Under the pieces are notes generated by a model that did not search any database, had not been told where the DNA came from, and saw nothing but the letters and a program-made list of their open reading frames with translations. DNA of 64,000 bases, taken from assembly GCA_009694805.1 (NCBI GenBank), contig SICM01000003.1, positions 1 to 64,000 on the forward strand, read 5' to 3'. This stretch comes from Candidatus Latescibacterota bacterium (GTDB lineage: Bacteria; Latescibacterota; UBA2968; SICM01). This document shows, piece by piece, positions 8,633 to 18,091 of the stretch. Each line of letters opens with the position of its first letter. The first letter of the stretch is position 1. Made by a program: the position numbers and the translations under genes.

Positions 8633-9316
8633 CTGACTGGTTCAGTACTCTCATTCAGGAACGTCTCAAAGATCTACGAGTCATCCGGCGGGGGGAGGCG
8701 GGTGGTGCTGCGGGACGTATCCATCGACGTGGCCGGTGGGCGGAAGGTGGCGCTGGTGGGGCGGAGCGGGAGCGGCAAGTCCACGTTCCTGCACCTGGCC
8801 GCCGGGATCGATCTGCCCACGGAGGGGGAGATCTGTCTGCTGGGAAGAGACCTGGCCGGGTTGTCGGAGCGGGCGCGGACGCTGCAGCGGCGGGATGCGG
8901 TGGGGCTGATCTTTCAGTTCTTCTACCTGCTGCCCCATCTGAACGTCCACGACAACGTGGCCCTGCCGGAGCTGATCGCCGGGGGGAGGCCGGCGGACTT
9001 TGAGGGAAGGGTGCGGGAATTGCTGGAACGGGTGGGGCTGGAGGACCGCGCGGAGGACCATGTGCAGCGGCTGAGCGGGGGGGAGATGCAGCGGGTCGCG
9101 ATCTGCCGGGCGCTGCTGCGCCGGCCCCGGCTGATCCTGGCGGATGAGCCGACAGGCAACCTGGACGACGTCACGGCCCGCGCCGTGATGGACCTGCTGC
9201 TCCAGCTCGTCTCGGAGGCGGGGAGTACGCTGATCTGCGTGACGCACGACCGGGACCTGGCCGCGCTGGCGGATGAGACGTGGCATCTGCACAGCGGCAT
9301 CCTGGAGGCGTCGTGA
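8633..9316 (+). CDS. ABC transporter ATPase (AttE/LolD/MacB type)
   Basis: About 227 residues from the conserved start LSFRNVSKIYESS. Walker A is GRSGSGKST, the signature is LSGGEMQRVAICRALLRRP, and Walker B is LILADEPTGNLDD followed by the H-loop VTHD. This is the small exporter ATPase class that works with FtsX-type permeases. No ATG, GTG or TTG lies in frame between the end of element B and the conserved domain. The best-placed start is CTG 8633, with GGGGAGGGG 6 nt upstream; otherwise ATG 8513 lies inside the element. The stop overlaps the GTG start of the permease. With the next two genes it makes an AttEFGH-like set. Confidence 0.8.
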   Translation: MTGSVLSFRNVSKIYESSGGGRRVVLRDVSIDVAGGRKVALVGRSGSGKSTFLHLAAGIDLPTEGEICLLGRDLAGLSERARTLQRRDAVGLIFQFFYLLPHLNVHDNVALPELIAGGRPADFEGRVRELLERVGLEDRAEDHVQRLSGGEMQRVAICRALLRRPRLILADEPTGNLDDVTARAVMDLLLQLVSEAGSTLICVTHDRDLAALADETWHLHSGILEAS

Positions 9317-11856
9317 TCCGGTACTTCTGGAAGACCCTGCTGGCCCACTTCAGGAAGGGGCGCAGTCTCTACGCGCTGAGCGCGCTGGGCGTGGCCCTGG
9401 GCGTGGCCTCGGTGGTCTGTATCCAGATCATCAACCGGAACGCGCTGGGGGCGTTTGAGGGGAGCGTCAGGGCGGTGAGTGGGGATGCGGACCTGAGTGT
9501 GGTGGGCCGGACGCCAGCGTTTCCCGAATCGCTCTATGTGAAGGTCCAGGCCGAGTCCGGCGTGGCCTCGGCCTGGCCGCTCTACCGGGTCCACGTGGCG
9601 CTGGCCGGACGCGGGGACTTTTTCCTGGAGGTCCTGGGTGTGGATCTGTTCGCGCCTGTCCCGTTGCCGTGGGAGGGGGGGGCGCAACGGATAGACAATT
9701 CGTTGCGGGACCTGGCCGGGGCGCTCGGACGGCCCGGATGGGTCGCGGTGACGCCGTCGCTGGCCGGGGAGATGGGGTGGTCCGTGGGGGACGCCGTGGC
9801 GGTGACGAGCGGGTCGCGCCGGGTCCGCCTGGTCGTGGGGGCGCTGGTGGACTTCCAGCGGGTGAGTCCCCTGGCCAGCCGCAAGATGGCGGTGATGGAC
9901 ATCGCGCAGGCGCAGGGCCTGCTGGGGCGGCGGGGGGAGGTCCATCAGATCGACGTCCGCGCCGCGAAGGGGACAGACCTGAAGGATCTGGCCTCCCGGC
10001 TTCGGGAGCGGCTCGGGCCTTCGGTGCAGGTCCTCACGCCGGAGCAGCGGGAGAAGCAGGCCGAGGGGCTGCTGAGCGCGTTCCGGCTCAATCTGACGGC
10101 GCTGAGTCTGATCAGCGTGTTCGTGGGGGCCTTCCTGATCTATAGCAGCACGCAGGCGGCCCTGGTGCGCCGCCGGGCGGAGTTCGGGCTGCTCCGCTCG
10201 GTGGGGGCCACCCGGAAGCAGACTTTCGGGCTGATCCTGGGGGAGGTGGTCCTGCTGGCCCTCCTGGGCGTGGCGATGGGGCTGCCGCTGGGCTACTGGG
10301 CGGCGGCGACGAACGTGAAGGTCGTCAGCGCCACGCTGTCCAATCTCTACCTGCTGAACGAGATCGAGGCCCTGCGGGTGCCGCTGTGGGTCTACGGGCT
10401 GGCGGTTCTGGTGGGGGTCGGGGGGGCGGTCCTGGGGGCCGCGCTGCCCGCCCTGGACGTGAGCCGGAGGGACACGCGGTCGCTCCTGGCGGCGTTCACG
10501 CTGCACGAGCAGGTGAGCGGGGCGGCGTCCCGCCTGTTCCTGGCGGGAGGGGGGCTGATGTTGATCGCGGGCGGGTGGTTCTGGGGGTTCGGGTGGGCGT
10601 GGCGGCCGGGGGGGTTCGTGCTGGGGATCGCCCTCCTGATCGGCATCCCGCTGGTCACGCCCTTTCTGGTGCGGCAGGTCTGCGGACGGGTACGGGTCCG
10701 GGGTTTCGGGCTGAGTTACAGCCTCAAGAGCCTGGGGACCCGGGTCCAGACCGCGTTCGCGGTCTCGGCCCTGGCCGTGGCCGTGAGCATGCTGATCGGG
10801 ATCACGCTGATGATCGGGAGCTTCCGCCGGACGGTGGAGGTCTGGCTCACCCTGACGGCGCAGGCGGATGTGTACATCACCACGGAGTCGTGGACGCGGG
10901 CGGGCGCGGAGGCCACGCTCAGTCCGGCGCTGGCCGAGTCCATCGCCGCGCATCCGGGGGTGCGGGCCGTGGACCGGCTGCGGCAGTTCTTCGTCTACTC
11001 AGGGGAACGGCGAATCGTCCTGGGAGGGGTGGAGATGGGGCTTCCGGACGGGGAGGGGCGCTTCCCCCTTCTGGCCGGCGAGCGGGGGGGGGCGCTGCGG
11101 CAGGTGCGCGAAGCAGGGGCGGTCCTGATCAGCGAACCTCTGGCGCGCAAGGCGGGGCTGGGCCCGGGGGACTGGCTGCCGGTCTACGGTCCGAAGGGGG
11201 AGGTGCGGTTCCGGGTCGCGGGGGTATACTATGATTATACGACGGAGGGCGGGGCGGTGGCGATGGATCTCCGGACGATGGAGCGAGCTTTCGGGCCGGG
11301 GGAGGTCAACAATATGTCCCTTTATTTGAGCCCCGGATTCGACCCGGAGCGCGTGGTGGACGAGTTGAGGGCGAGGTTCGCGGGGTATCCGCTGGAGGTC
11401 CGGAGCAACCGACGGCTGCGAGAGGAGGTCTTCGCGATCTTCGATCAGACGTTCGCGGTCACGCAGATCCTGCGGGGGATGAGTCTCCTGATCGCGGTCT
11501 GCGGGATCACGCTCACGCTCCTGGTGCTGGCCAGAGAAAGGGTGTCGGAACTGGCGCTCTACCGGGCGCTGGGGACGCAACGGCGGCAGGTCTTCCGGGT
11601 GTTCGTGGGCGAGGGGTTGAGTATGGGGGTCATGGGTCTGGGGATCGGTGTCGTGGGAGGGTTCGCTCTGGCGATGATTCTGATCTTCGCGATCAACCGG
11701 GCCTACTTCGGGTGGACGATTCAGGTCTACTGGCCCTGGTGGCAGGTCGCAGGGCAGGCGGCGACGATTCTGACGGCGGCGGTCATGGCGAGTTTATACC
11801 CCGCGCTGCGGGCGAGCCAGGCGCCGGCGGGGGAGTTGAGTCGAGATGATATTTGA
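9313..11856 (+). CDS. ABC transporter permease with two FtsX domains (AttF/AttG-like)
   Basis: 847 residues from the GTG at 9313, which overlaps the ATPase stop (GTGA). An N-terminal membrane helix (~20-35) is followed by a MacB-like periplasmic domain. A first FtsX domain has three helices (~255-400, with ALVRRRAEFGLLRSVGATRKQ). A central hydrophobic block (~420-470) and a second periplasmic domain come next, and a second FtsX domain closes the protein (LTLLVLARERVSELALYRALG, then two helices). This is a fused pair of half-permeases, as in DUF214/FtsX-family exporters. Together with the neighbouring secreted AttH-like hydrolase it resembles AttEFGH, whose substrate is not established. Confidence 0.85.
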   Translation: MIRYFWKTLLAHFRKGRSLYALSALGVALGVASVVCIQIINRNALGAFEGSVRAVSGDADLSVVGRTPAFPESLYVKVQAESGVASAWPLYRVHVALAGRGDFFLEVLGVDLFAPVPLPWEGGAQRIDNSLRDLAGALGRPGWVAVTPSLAGEMGWSVGDAVAVTSGSRRVRLVVGALVDFQRVSPLASRKMAVMDIAQAQGLLGRRGEVHQIDVRAAKGTDLKDLASRLRERLGPSVQVLTPEQREKQAEGLLSAFRLNLTALSLISVFVGAFLIYSSTQAALVRRRAEFGLLRSVGATRKQTFGLILGEVVLLALLGVAMGLPLGYWAAATNVKVVSATLSNLYLLNEIEALRVPLWVYGLAVLVGVGGAVLGAALPALDVSRRDTRSLLAAFTLHEQVSGAASRLFLAGGGLMLIAGGWFWGFGWAWRPGGFVLGIALLIGIPLVTPFLVRQVCGRVRVRGFGLSYSLKSLGTRVQTAFAVSALAVAVSMLIGITLMIGSFRRTVEVWLTLTAQADVYITTESWTRAGAEATLSPALAESIAAHPGVRAVDRLRQFFVYSGERRIVLGGVEMGLPDGEGRFPLLAGERGGALRQVREAGAVLISEPLARKAGLGPGDWLPVYGPKGEVRFRVAGVYYDYTTEGGAVAMDLRTMERAFGPGEVNNMSLYLSPGFDPERVVDELRARFAGYPLEVRSNRRLREEVFAIFDQTFAVTQILRGMSLLIAVCGITLTLLVLARERVSELALYRALGTQRRQVFRVFVGEGLSMGVMGLGIGVVGGFALAMILIFAINRAYFGWTIQVYWPWWQVAGQAATILTAAVMASLYPALRASQAPAGELSRDDI

Positions 11857-11863
11857 GGGGATT

Positions 11864-12037
11864 CCAACTTTTCTTGCTCGTGCAAGAAAAGTTGGGCAAA
11901 AGAAGCACGCTCGCTCAAGCGCCGCGAGGGGCTGGCGCGGCGCAACCTTAACGTCCTGCGGCCCTTCAACGTTGGGTGCTCACGGGAGGTGGGATGGCTC
12001 CGTCGGGCTCCGGTGGTCTGGGTTTCTGGCGCCGCGC
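11864..12037 (+). repeat. Structured interspersed element, copy C
   Basis: The hairpin at 11864-11895 is perfect (13 bp, loop CTCGTG), and the tail GCACG can pair with the loop. The long-range stem is GCGCGGCGC (11935-11943) with GCGCCGCGC (12029-12037); its central pair is G-C where copy B has A-T and D/E have C-G. The interior matches the other copies mainly near the 3' end (CTCCGGTGGTCTGGGTTTCT). It begins 7 nt after the permease stop. Confidence 0.85.
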
Positions 12038-12058
12038 ACTCGGGGCTGTCGCGTTCTT

Positions 12059-13165
12059 CTGGTTATCCTTTTCAATATTCTTTTTGCAGCCGTATGCCCG
12101 GCGGAGGAGTGGAGGGCCGCGCGGCCCGACTATCCGTGGACGTTCCCGCAGGACCACTGGGCGCGGGAGGGGTACCGGACGGAGTGGTGGTACTTCACGG
12201 GACAGTTGTGTGTGGAGGGGGATTCGACCCGGTGGTTCGGGTATCAGTTCACGTTCTTCCGGGTGGGGACTCTGAGAGAACGACCTGACCTGGCCTCGGA
12301 CTGGGCCGCGCGGAATCTGATCATGGGGCACGCGGCCATCAGCGATCTTTCGGGGGGTCGGCATCTCTTCAGCGAAGTGCTCTACCGGGAGGTCCCGCTG
12401 CTGGCCGGGTTCAACGCATATCCGGATTCGCTGATCGCGTGGAGCCGGGGGCCCGCCGGGACGGACGGGGCCTGGGCGCTGCGCTGGAACGGAGGGGCGT
12501 TCGACTTTGAGATGCGGGACGACGCGCAGGGCGCGGCCTTCCGGCTGTCCACGCGGCCTCTGAAACCGTTGATCTTTGAGGGGCCGAACGGATACAGCCG
12601 CAAGGGGGAGGGGCCGACGGCGGCGAGCCAGTACTACAGCTTCACCCGGCTCCGGACGGAGGGGACGCTGTCGCTGGAGGGGAGGACGTGGCGGGTGCGG
12701 GGCGAGAGCTGGATGGACAAGGAGTTCGGGTCGAATCAGCTCGGCAAAGATCAGGTGGGGTGGGACTGGTTCAGTCTGCAACTGGACGACGGGCGGGAGG
12801 TCATGCTCTACCTGCTGCGCGACGCGGCGGGGGAGGTCGATTTCGCCAGGGGCACGCTGGTCACGGCGACGGGGGAGGCGCGGTACCTGACGCGGGAGGC
12901 GTGGCGGGTGCAGGCTACGGCGACGTGGAAGAGTCCCCATACCGGGGCGACGTATCCCGCCCGCTGGGTCGTGGAACTTCCGGGGGAGGGGCTGCGCCTG
13001 GAGGTCGCGCCGGAGCTGGCGGATCAGGAGAACCGGGGCAGGCTCGCCGGGGGACTTTTCTACTGGGAGGGCGCGGTGTCCGTGAAGAACTCCGGGGGGG
13101 CGCGGATCGGGCGGGGGTACGTGGAGCTGACCGGGTACGGGACGAAGAACCGGCCGGGGATATAA
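12059..13165 (+). CDS. AttH-like secreted lipocalin-type hydrolase (CrtC/hydroxyneurosporene synthase fold)
   Basis: About 368 residues if started at CTG 12059. The conserved start of the family, WTFPQDHWAREGYRTEWWYFTG, and RGESWMDKEFGSNQL in the second half identify the AttH/CrtC superfamily (two lipocalin-like barrels). A hydrophobic segment, LLVILFNILFAAVCPAEE, precedes it and should act as a signal peptide, so the protein is exported. No ATG, GTG or TTG lies between element C and this segment. The only earlier in-frame start is ATG 11846, which would make element C coding. It follows an FtsX exporter, the arrangement known for attEFGH. The substrate is unknown. Confidence 0.7.
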   Translation: MVILFNILFAAVCPAEEWRAARPDYPWTFPQDHWAREGYRTEWWYFTGQLCVEGDSTRWFGYQFTFFRVGTLRERPDLASDWAARNLIMGHAAISDLSGGRHLFSEVLYREVPLLAGFNAYPDSLIAWSRGPAGTDGAWALRWNGGAFDFEMRDDAQGAAFRLSTRPLKPLIFEGPNGYSRKGEGPTAASQYYSFTRLRTEGTLSLEGRTWRVRGESWMDKEFGSNQLGKDQVGWDWFSLQLDDGREVMLYLLRDAAGEVDFARGTLVTATGEARYLTREAWRVQATATWKSPHTGATYPARWVVELPGEGLRLEVAPELADQENRGRLAGGLFYWEGAVSVKNSGGARIGRGYVELTGYGTKNRPGI

Positions 13166-13170
13166 GGGAA

Positions 13171-13201
13171 AAGGCGGAAGGCGAAAGGATGAAGGCGGAG
13201 G
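13171..13201 (+). repeat. Heptanucleotide quasi-repeat spacer
   Basis: Four consecutive 7-nt words, AAGGCGG AAGGCGA and AAGGATG AAGGCGG (13171-13198), fill the spacer between the AttH-like and LamG genes. Confidence 0.7.
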
Positions 13202-13227
13202 GCCGTTCATTTTGAATAGGGGGGGCG

Positions 13228-14941
13228 ATGAGACGGACGCTCGTGTTTCTGGCCGTTCTGATGGGTCTGGCAGGAGGCGGTGCGCTCCAGGCGCAGGAGG
13301 CCGGGGAGCTCTCCATGAACGTCCTCTATCTCGATGGGAAGAGTGGCTACGTCGCGCTGCCGTCCGGGATGTTCGACGGCCTGAGGGAGGCCACGGTCGA
13401 GGCGTGGGTCAAGTGGGAACAGTTCAACGACTGGGCACGGGTGTTCGACTTCGGGCGGGAAAAGAACGCCGTGCTGGTGCTGAATGAGAAGCGGTCCTCC
13501 ACGGTGCAGTTTGCGATCTACGACCGGAAGGGGAAGGACCACCGGACGCGGGCGGAGAAGTTGATCGCTCCGGGGGTCTGGACGCACCTTGCGGCGGTCT
13601 GCGGGCCCCGGCGGGATGGAATTCTACGTGGACGGAAGGCTGGTGGATTCGGACCGGTACGAAGGGGGGCTGGATCAGGCCGCCGGGGGACAGAACTATG
13701 TGGGGAGGTCGAACTGGCCCGGGGACGCGCTGTTTCAGGGCTACGTGGCCGAGTTCCGGGTCTGGGACAGGCGGCGCACGCGGGAGGAGATCCTCTCCCG
13801 GATGGGCCGGCTTCTGACGGGCCGGGAGCCGGGGCTGGCGGGCTACTGGCGGTTCAATCGGGCGGAGGGCGCGTCCGTGCCGGATGACGGGCCTTCGGGG
13901 AGGTCCGCGTCGTTGATGGGGGGCGCTCAGGTCGTGACGGTGCCCGCCGTGGCGAGGTATCTGACGCCGGGGGAGCTGGAGAAGGCGGCGGCGAACGTGT
14001 ATGCGCTGGGCCAGACCAGTCTGAAGCAGGGGGCCTACATCACGGCCTACAAGGACTTCCAGGCGGCCCTGGACCTGGTCCCCGGCTTTCGGGACGCGGA
14101 CGCCCTGATGCGGGAGGCCGTTGAAAAGGGGCGTTACCGCCTGGCCGTGTTCCCCGTCGCGGCCCGGATGAGGGTCGGGGGTTCGGGGCAGACTTCCAGG
14201 CCGGGGCTGCTGAGGCGCGCGCTGGAGGCCCTGTCGGAGTCCGGAACAGTGGACCTGCTCAGGCAGGAGGAGGCGCGCGCGGCCCTGGAAGAGGACCTCA
14301 ACGAAACCCTCCTTTCAGAGCTTTCGAAAGGGCTTCCGCCCTACGTGGATCTGGTGGCTCAGAACAGGCTGGACTGGATTCTGAAGGGAAAGGGGCTGGA
14401 TGTGAGGAGGGCAGACCCCGCGCAGATTGTCCAGGCCGCCGGGGGCTCGGGGATCCGGGCCGTGGCGCTGGGAGAGGTGGATGTCGCGTCGCTGACTCAG
14501 GACAGTGACCGGGAGGCGCAGAAGGCGTTCCTGGCGCGGGAAGTCTCTTATTTCGACGACAAGGGCAAGGAGAAGAAGCGGCGCGAGAAGGCGGGAGAAC
14601 ATACCTATTATGTGGTGAAGAAGGATGTCCGGATGACGTGCCGGGTGAGCTACCGGGTCGTGGAGGCGGAGACGGGGGAGGCCCTGAAACAGGATTTCGT
14701 CGAAGAGGAGGTCCAGGACGCCGTGGAGTACGCGGACCCCAACGGGATGCGACCCCAGGACCTCTGGGTCGAACGGTACGGTGACCTCCGGCGTCTGGAC
14801 GGGGAGGACAAGCGGTTCGGGGCGCGGGAGAAGCTGCGCAGCCGGCCCGAGCTGATCTCGGCGGCGCTGGGCGTCCGAATGGCTGAACGCCTCCTGTCTT
14901 TTGTGGAGGGCTACAGCCCGGGCGGTTCCGGGGGGAAGTGA
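13228..14941 (+). CDS. Secreted LamG-domain protein with TPR and CsgG-like C-terminus, frameshifted
   Basis: Start ATG 13228 gives a signal peptide (RTLVFLAVLMGLAGGGALQA). Next comes a concanavalin/LamG domain (YLDGKSGYVALPSGMFDGL to GLAGYWRFNRAEG). The reading frame breaks in the C run at 13606-13609, inside VWTHLAAVCGP; removing one C restores MEFYVDGRLVDSDRY. The repaired protein is ~570 residues. After LamG, a TPR-like segment (AYKDFQAALDLVPGFRDAD) leads into a domain starting RLAVFPVAARM, which looks like a CsgG or lipoprotein-type fold. The role is unknown; an envelope carbohydrate-binding protein is the best guess. Both halves are well conserved, so the shift is probably a base-call error or recent. 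Confidence 0.65.
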
Positions 14942-14990
14942 CCCGGCAGGGGTTTTCGCGGGTGAGGCAGGGCCAGGGTTCTTGTCTGGT

Positions 14991-15027
14991 GTGGTCGATT
15001 GTGTTATGTGGTCGATTGTGTTATATT
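14991..15027 (+). promoter_or_regulatory. 17-bp direct repeat overlapping a sigma-70-like promoter
   Basis: GTGGTCGATTGTGTTAT occurs twice in perfect tandem (14991-15007 and 15008-15024). TTGTGT (14999-15004) and TATATT (15022-15027) are 17 nt apart and make a plausible promoter for the aldehyde oxidoreductase gene 60 nt downstream. The repeat spans both boxes and may be a regulator site. Confidence 0.6.
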
Positions 15028-15085
15028 GAGTCTGGTTGCGGCATTGAGTCCCTTTTGTTGAAGACATTATCATCCAGGAGCGCCC

Positions 15086-16990
15086 ATGAGAGCCACGACA
15101 GAGACGCCCAAGCAGGCGACGGATTTCGGCTTCACGCGGGCCGTGTTCGATGTCTCCCGGGGGGAGATGGTGGATTTCAGGGAACTGCCCGTGCAGGACG
15201 ACATGGACTTCCTCGGCGGCATCGGGCGATCCTTCAAGATCGTGGGGGAGTACCGCGTCAGCGACCCGTTCGCGCCGGACAGCCCCCTGGTGCTCAACAC
15301 GGGCTGTCTGACCGGGACGAGCTACATGACGGGGCTGAGGGCCTACTTCACGGGCTACTCTCCGCTCAAGCGGACGAGGCAGGGGGCGCCGATGGCGTCC
15401 TGGTCGGCCATGAGCGGGTGCTTCGGGCGGAAATTCCGTTCTGCCGGGATCGACGATCTCATCCTGATCGGCGCGGCGAAGGCGCCGCAGATCCTGCTCG
15501 TGAAGCAGTCCGCCGCAGGGCCGGAGGTCTCTCTGCTGCCCGCGCCGACGGAGATCGTGGGGGCGCGGACGCCGGAGAAGTTCGCTTATCTGAACCAGCG
15601 GTTCAACAACCCGGAGGGCCGCGACTTCCCGGCGCAGTTTGCGGTGTTAGGCCCTGCGGGGGAGCACTGGCAGACGGTCTGGTACGCGAGCATCGCCGGG
15701 TCCACGGTGGAGCAGCTTCAGTCGGGCGAGGACAAGATGCGGTTTGCAGGCCGGCTGGGGATGGGGTCCGTGCTCGGCTCCAAGGGGATCATCGCCATCG
15801 TCGCGTACGCGGAGGAAGACCTCTCCCTGAAGGGGGACGAGCGGATGAAGCCGATCAACCGGGAGATCGGCCGGGGGGAGCAGAGCAAGAACTATCGCCA
15901 TCCGAACAACCAGGACGGCCGGGGGGGCACGGGCCGGAACGAGCGGCTGCTGGACAGCTTTGGCATTTTGCCGGTCAGGAACTTCGAGCCGAGGGGGGAG
16001 AACCTGGCGACGCCGGTTCATCTGGAGACGGTGCGGGAGGCGGACAAGTACATCGTCATCGACAAGAACTGCTTCGGGTGTCAGATCTCGTGCCATCAGG
16101 ACGTGTACGCAGCGCCGGAGGGGGGCAAGGATCCCAATCCGCGCGCCGCGAGGCGGAACCACGGGCCCTACGTCGGGCGCTACGAGTTCGAGCCGATGGA
16201 GCTGTCCGGGCCGAACAACGGGGTGCTGGACCCGGACCAGAACCTGGCCCTGGCGCGGCTGGCGGATGACCTGGGGTTCGATGCGATCTCGGTGAATGTG
16301 GTGCTGTCGTTCCTGATGGACTACAACTCCCGGAACGGAAAGCGGGTGGCCGGAGGGCTTCAGTTCGGAGATGCGGAGGGGGCTGCGCGGGTGATGGAGG
16401 AGGTCGCCTACGGGCGGGAGCCGCTGTTCGGCAAGGGAGTCAAGGCGATCTCGGAGGAGATCGGAGGCGCGGGGTTCGCGATGCACTCGAAGGGGGTGGA
16501 GCTGTCGGCCTACCTGGGACAGACGAATCCGGGCTACCCGTTTGCCACGGCGGGGGGGCACATGTCGATGCGGACTTTTCTGCTGTATGCGACGGACCCG
16601 GAGTGCAAGCCGGAGTCGGCGGACTACTGGGTGGACAAGATCGCGAATGAAGGATGGAAGATGATCAACGTCAACCTGCACGGGGGCTGCCTGTTCGCGA
16701 TGGCCCCGCCGAACCAGGTCGCCGACTCGGTGGCGTCGATCTACGGGATTCCGATGACGGCGGAGCGGGTGCTGGACGCCACGTACCGGGCGCATCTGAT
16801 GGGGTTTGCGCTGGAACAGCGGCAGGGGGCGACGGAGGCGGACTACGACCTGCCTGCGGAGACCTTTGTGGGCGGGCGGAAGGGGGATCTGCCGGGGGTG
16901 CATTTTCTGACGCGGGGGCTGTTCGAGGAGATCCGGGAGCGGGTGCTGAGCAAGTTTAAGGGGGATGCGGTGAGGTTTGGGTATGCGTGA
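15086..16990 (+). CDS. aor: Aldehyde:ferredoxin oxidoreductase (tungsten enzyme)
   Basis: 634 residues, the usual size of the AOR family. The N-terminal domain has VLNTGCLTGTSYMTGLRAY and MASWSAMSGCFGRKFRSAG, typical of the tungstopterin-binding part. The 4Fe-4S ligands are Cys329, Cys332 and Cys336 in CFGCQISCHQDVY; a fourth Cys is expected further on, with DPECKP the likely site. The enzyme oxidises aldehydes to acids and reduces ferredoxin, in the cytoplasm and under low oxygen. ATG 15086 follows CAGGAG. It lies 15 nt before a malate/lactate dehydrogenase gene, so the pair may handle an aldehyde or hydroxy-acid intermediate. The oxygen-sensitive cofactor contrasts with the Sdh operon but does not exclude a facultative lifestyle. 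Confidence 0.85.
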   Translation: MRATTETPKQATDFGFTRAVFDVSRGEMVDFRELPVQDDMDFLGGIGRSFKIVGEYRVSDPFAPDSPLVLNTGCLTGTSYMTGLRAYFTGYSPLKRTRQGAPMASWSAMSGCFGRKFRSAGIDDLILIGAAKAPQILLVKQSAAGPEVSLLPAPTEIVGARTPEKFAYLNQRFNNPEGRDFPAQFAVLGPAGEHWQTVWYASIAGSTVEQLQSGEDKMRFAGRLGMGSVLGSKGIIAIVAYAEEDLSLKGDERMKPINREIGRGEQSKNYRHPNNQDGRGGTGRNERLLDSFGILPVRNFEPRGENLATPVHLETVREADKYIVIDKNCFGCQISCHQDVYAAPEGGKDPNPRAARRNHGPYVGRYEFEPMELSGPNNGVLDPDQNLALARLADDLGFDAISVNVVLSFLMDYNSRNGKRVAGGLQFGDAEGAARVMEEVAYGREPLFGKGVKAISEEIGGAGFAMHSKGVELSAYLGQTNPGYPFATAGGHMSMRTFLLYATDPECKPESADYWVDKIANEGWKMINVNLHGGCLFAMAPPNQVADSVASIYGIPMTAERVLDATYRAHLMGFALEQRQGATEADYDLPAETFVGGRKGDLPGVHFLTRGLFEEIRERVLSKFKGDAVRFGYA

Positions 16991-17005
16991 TATAGGAGCT
17001 TTGAC

Positions 17006-18014
17006 ATGAACCGACCTCCGGAAAAGTTCAAGCGTATCCCTGTCGAACAGCTCCAGGCGTTCGCGGCGGCGTGCCTGAAGGCCGCTGGGATGCGGGCCGA
17101 GCACGCGGACCAGCTCGCGGAGTTGCTGACCCACGGCGACCTGCGCGGGGGTGCGCTCGCACGGCACGCGCGCGCTCTCCGGCTACTGCCGGTCGCTGCG
17201 TGACGGCCAGGTCAACCCCAACCCCGACCTCCGGGTGCTCCAGGAGACGGATACCTCCGTCCTGGTGGACGGGGACGGGGGGCTGGGCTACGCGCCGATG
17301 ATGAGGGCGACCGAGATGGCCATCCCCAAGGCGAAGGCCAAGGGCGTGGCCGTGGGGGCGACGCGGCACATCGGGCACTACGGCTCCGCCGGCCATTACG
17401 TGCGCCGGGCCATGCAGGAGGGGTGTACGGCGTTCTCGGTGCAGGGGGGCCACACCACATACTGGGGGGAGGACGGGAGGAACAAGACCATTCAGTCCGC
17501 GTACTGGGGCAACCCGCCGATCTGCTTCGGCCTGCCGGGCCAGGACGAGCCGCCGCTGGTGCTGGACGCGGCCACCTGCATCCTGGCCGACTACCAGCGG
17601 GGGGAGGCATTCGACGCGCTCCAGGAGTTGATCCCGGCGGCGTTTTTCAAGTCCATGGGCTACACGGGCGTGGCCACGGCCCTGGGTGGGGCGTTCGTGG
17701 GGATGAACAGCCCGGAGGCAGAGGCGGTGACGGCGAAGTGGCCGGGCGCGCGGCACGGGGGGCTGGTCCTGGTGATGAACATCGGCCTGTTCGCGCCGGC
17801 GGAGGCGTTCCGGACCGGCATCGACAACCTGGTGCGCGGGGTGCGGGAGCACATGGCGCCGGTGCGGGGTTACGCGGAGGCCACGCTGCCGGGCACGGTC
17901 GAGTCCCGCAATGAACAGGCGTACCGCCGGGACGGGATTCCCTACGGCCTGGAGGACCTGGCGCGCATCGAGGCGACGGGGGCGGCGTTCGGTGTGACGC
18001 CGGGGTGGGCGTAG
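17006..18014 (+). CDS. Malate/L-lactate dehydrogenase family (Ldh_2) protein, frameshifted
   Basis: The N-terminal piece (17006-17203, FKRIPVEQLQAFAAACLKAA) and the C-terminal piece (ending 18014) belong to one ~335-residue protein of the NAD(P)-dependent Ldh_2 family (malate, ureidoglycolate, sulfolactate and similar dehydrogenases). The break is in the G run at 17147-17151. Removing one G restores the family motif GDLRGVRSHGTRALSGYCRS. Other family features are VDGDGGLGYAPMMRATEMAI, ATRHIGHYGSAGHYVRRAM with the catalytic His, and MGYTGVATALGG. The substrate is not fixed by sequence. It is co-oriented and nearly adjacent to the AOR gene. Confidence 0.7.
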
Positions 18015-18091
18015 GAAACGATTGCTTCGCAATAGAGACCTCCGCGGGAGAGGGGACGGGGGTCAGGCCGGTTAATGTAAAGGAGAATTCC

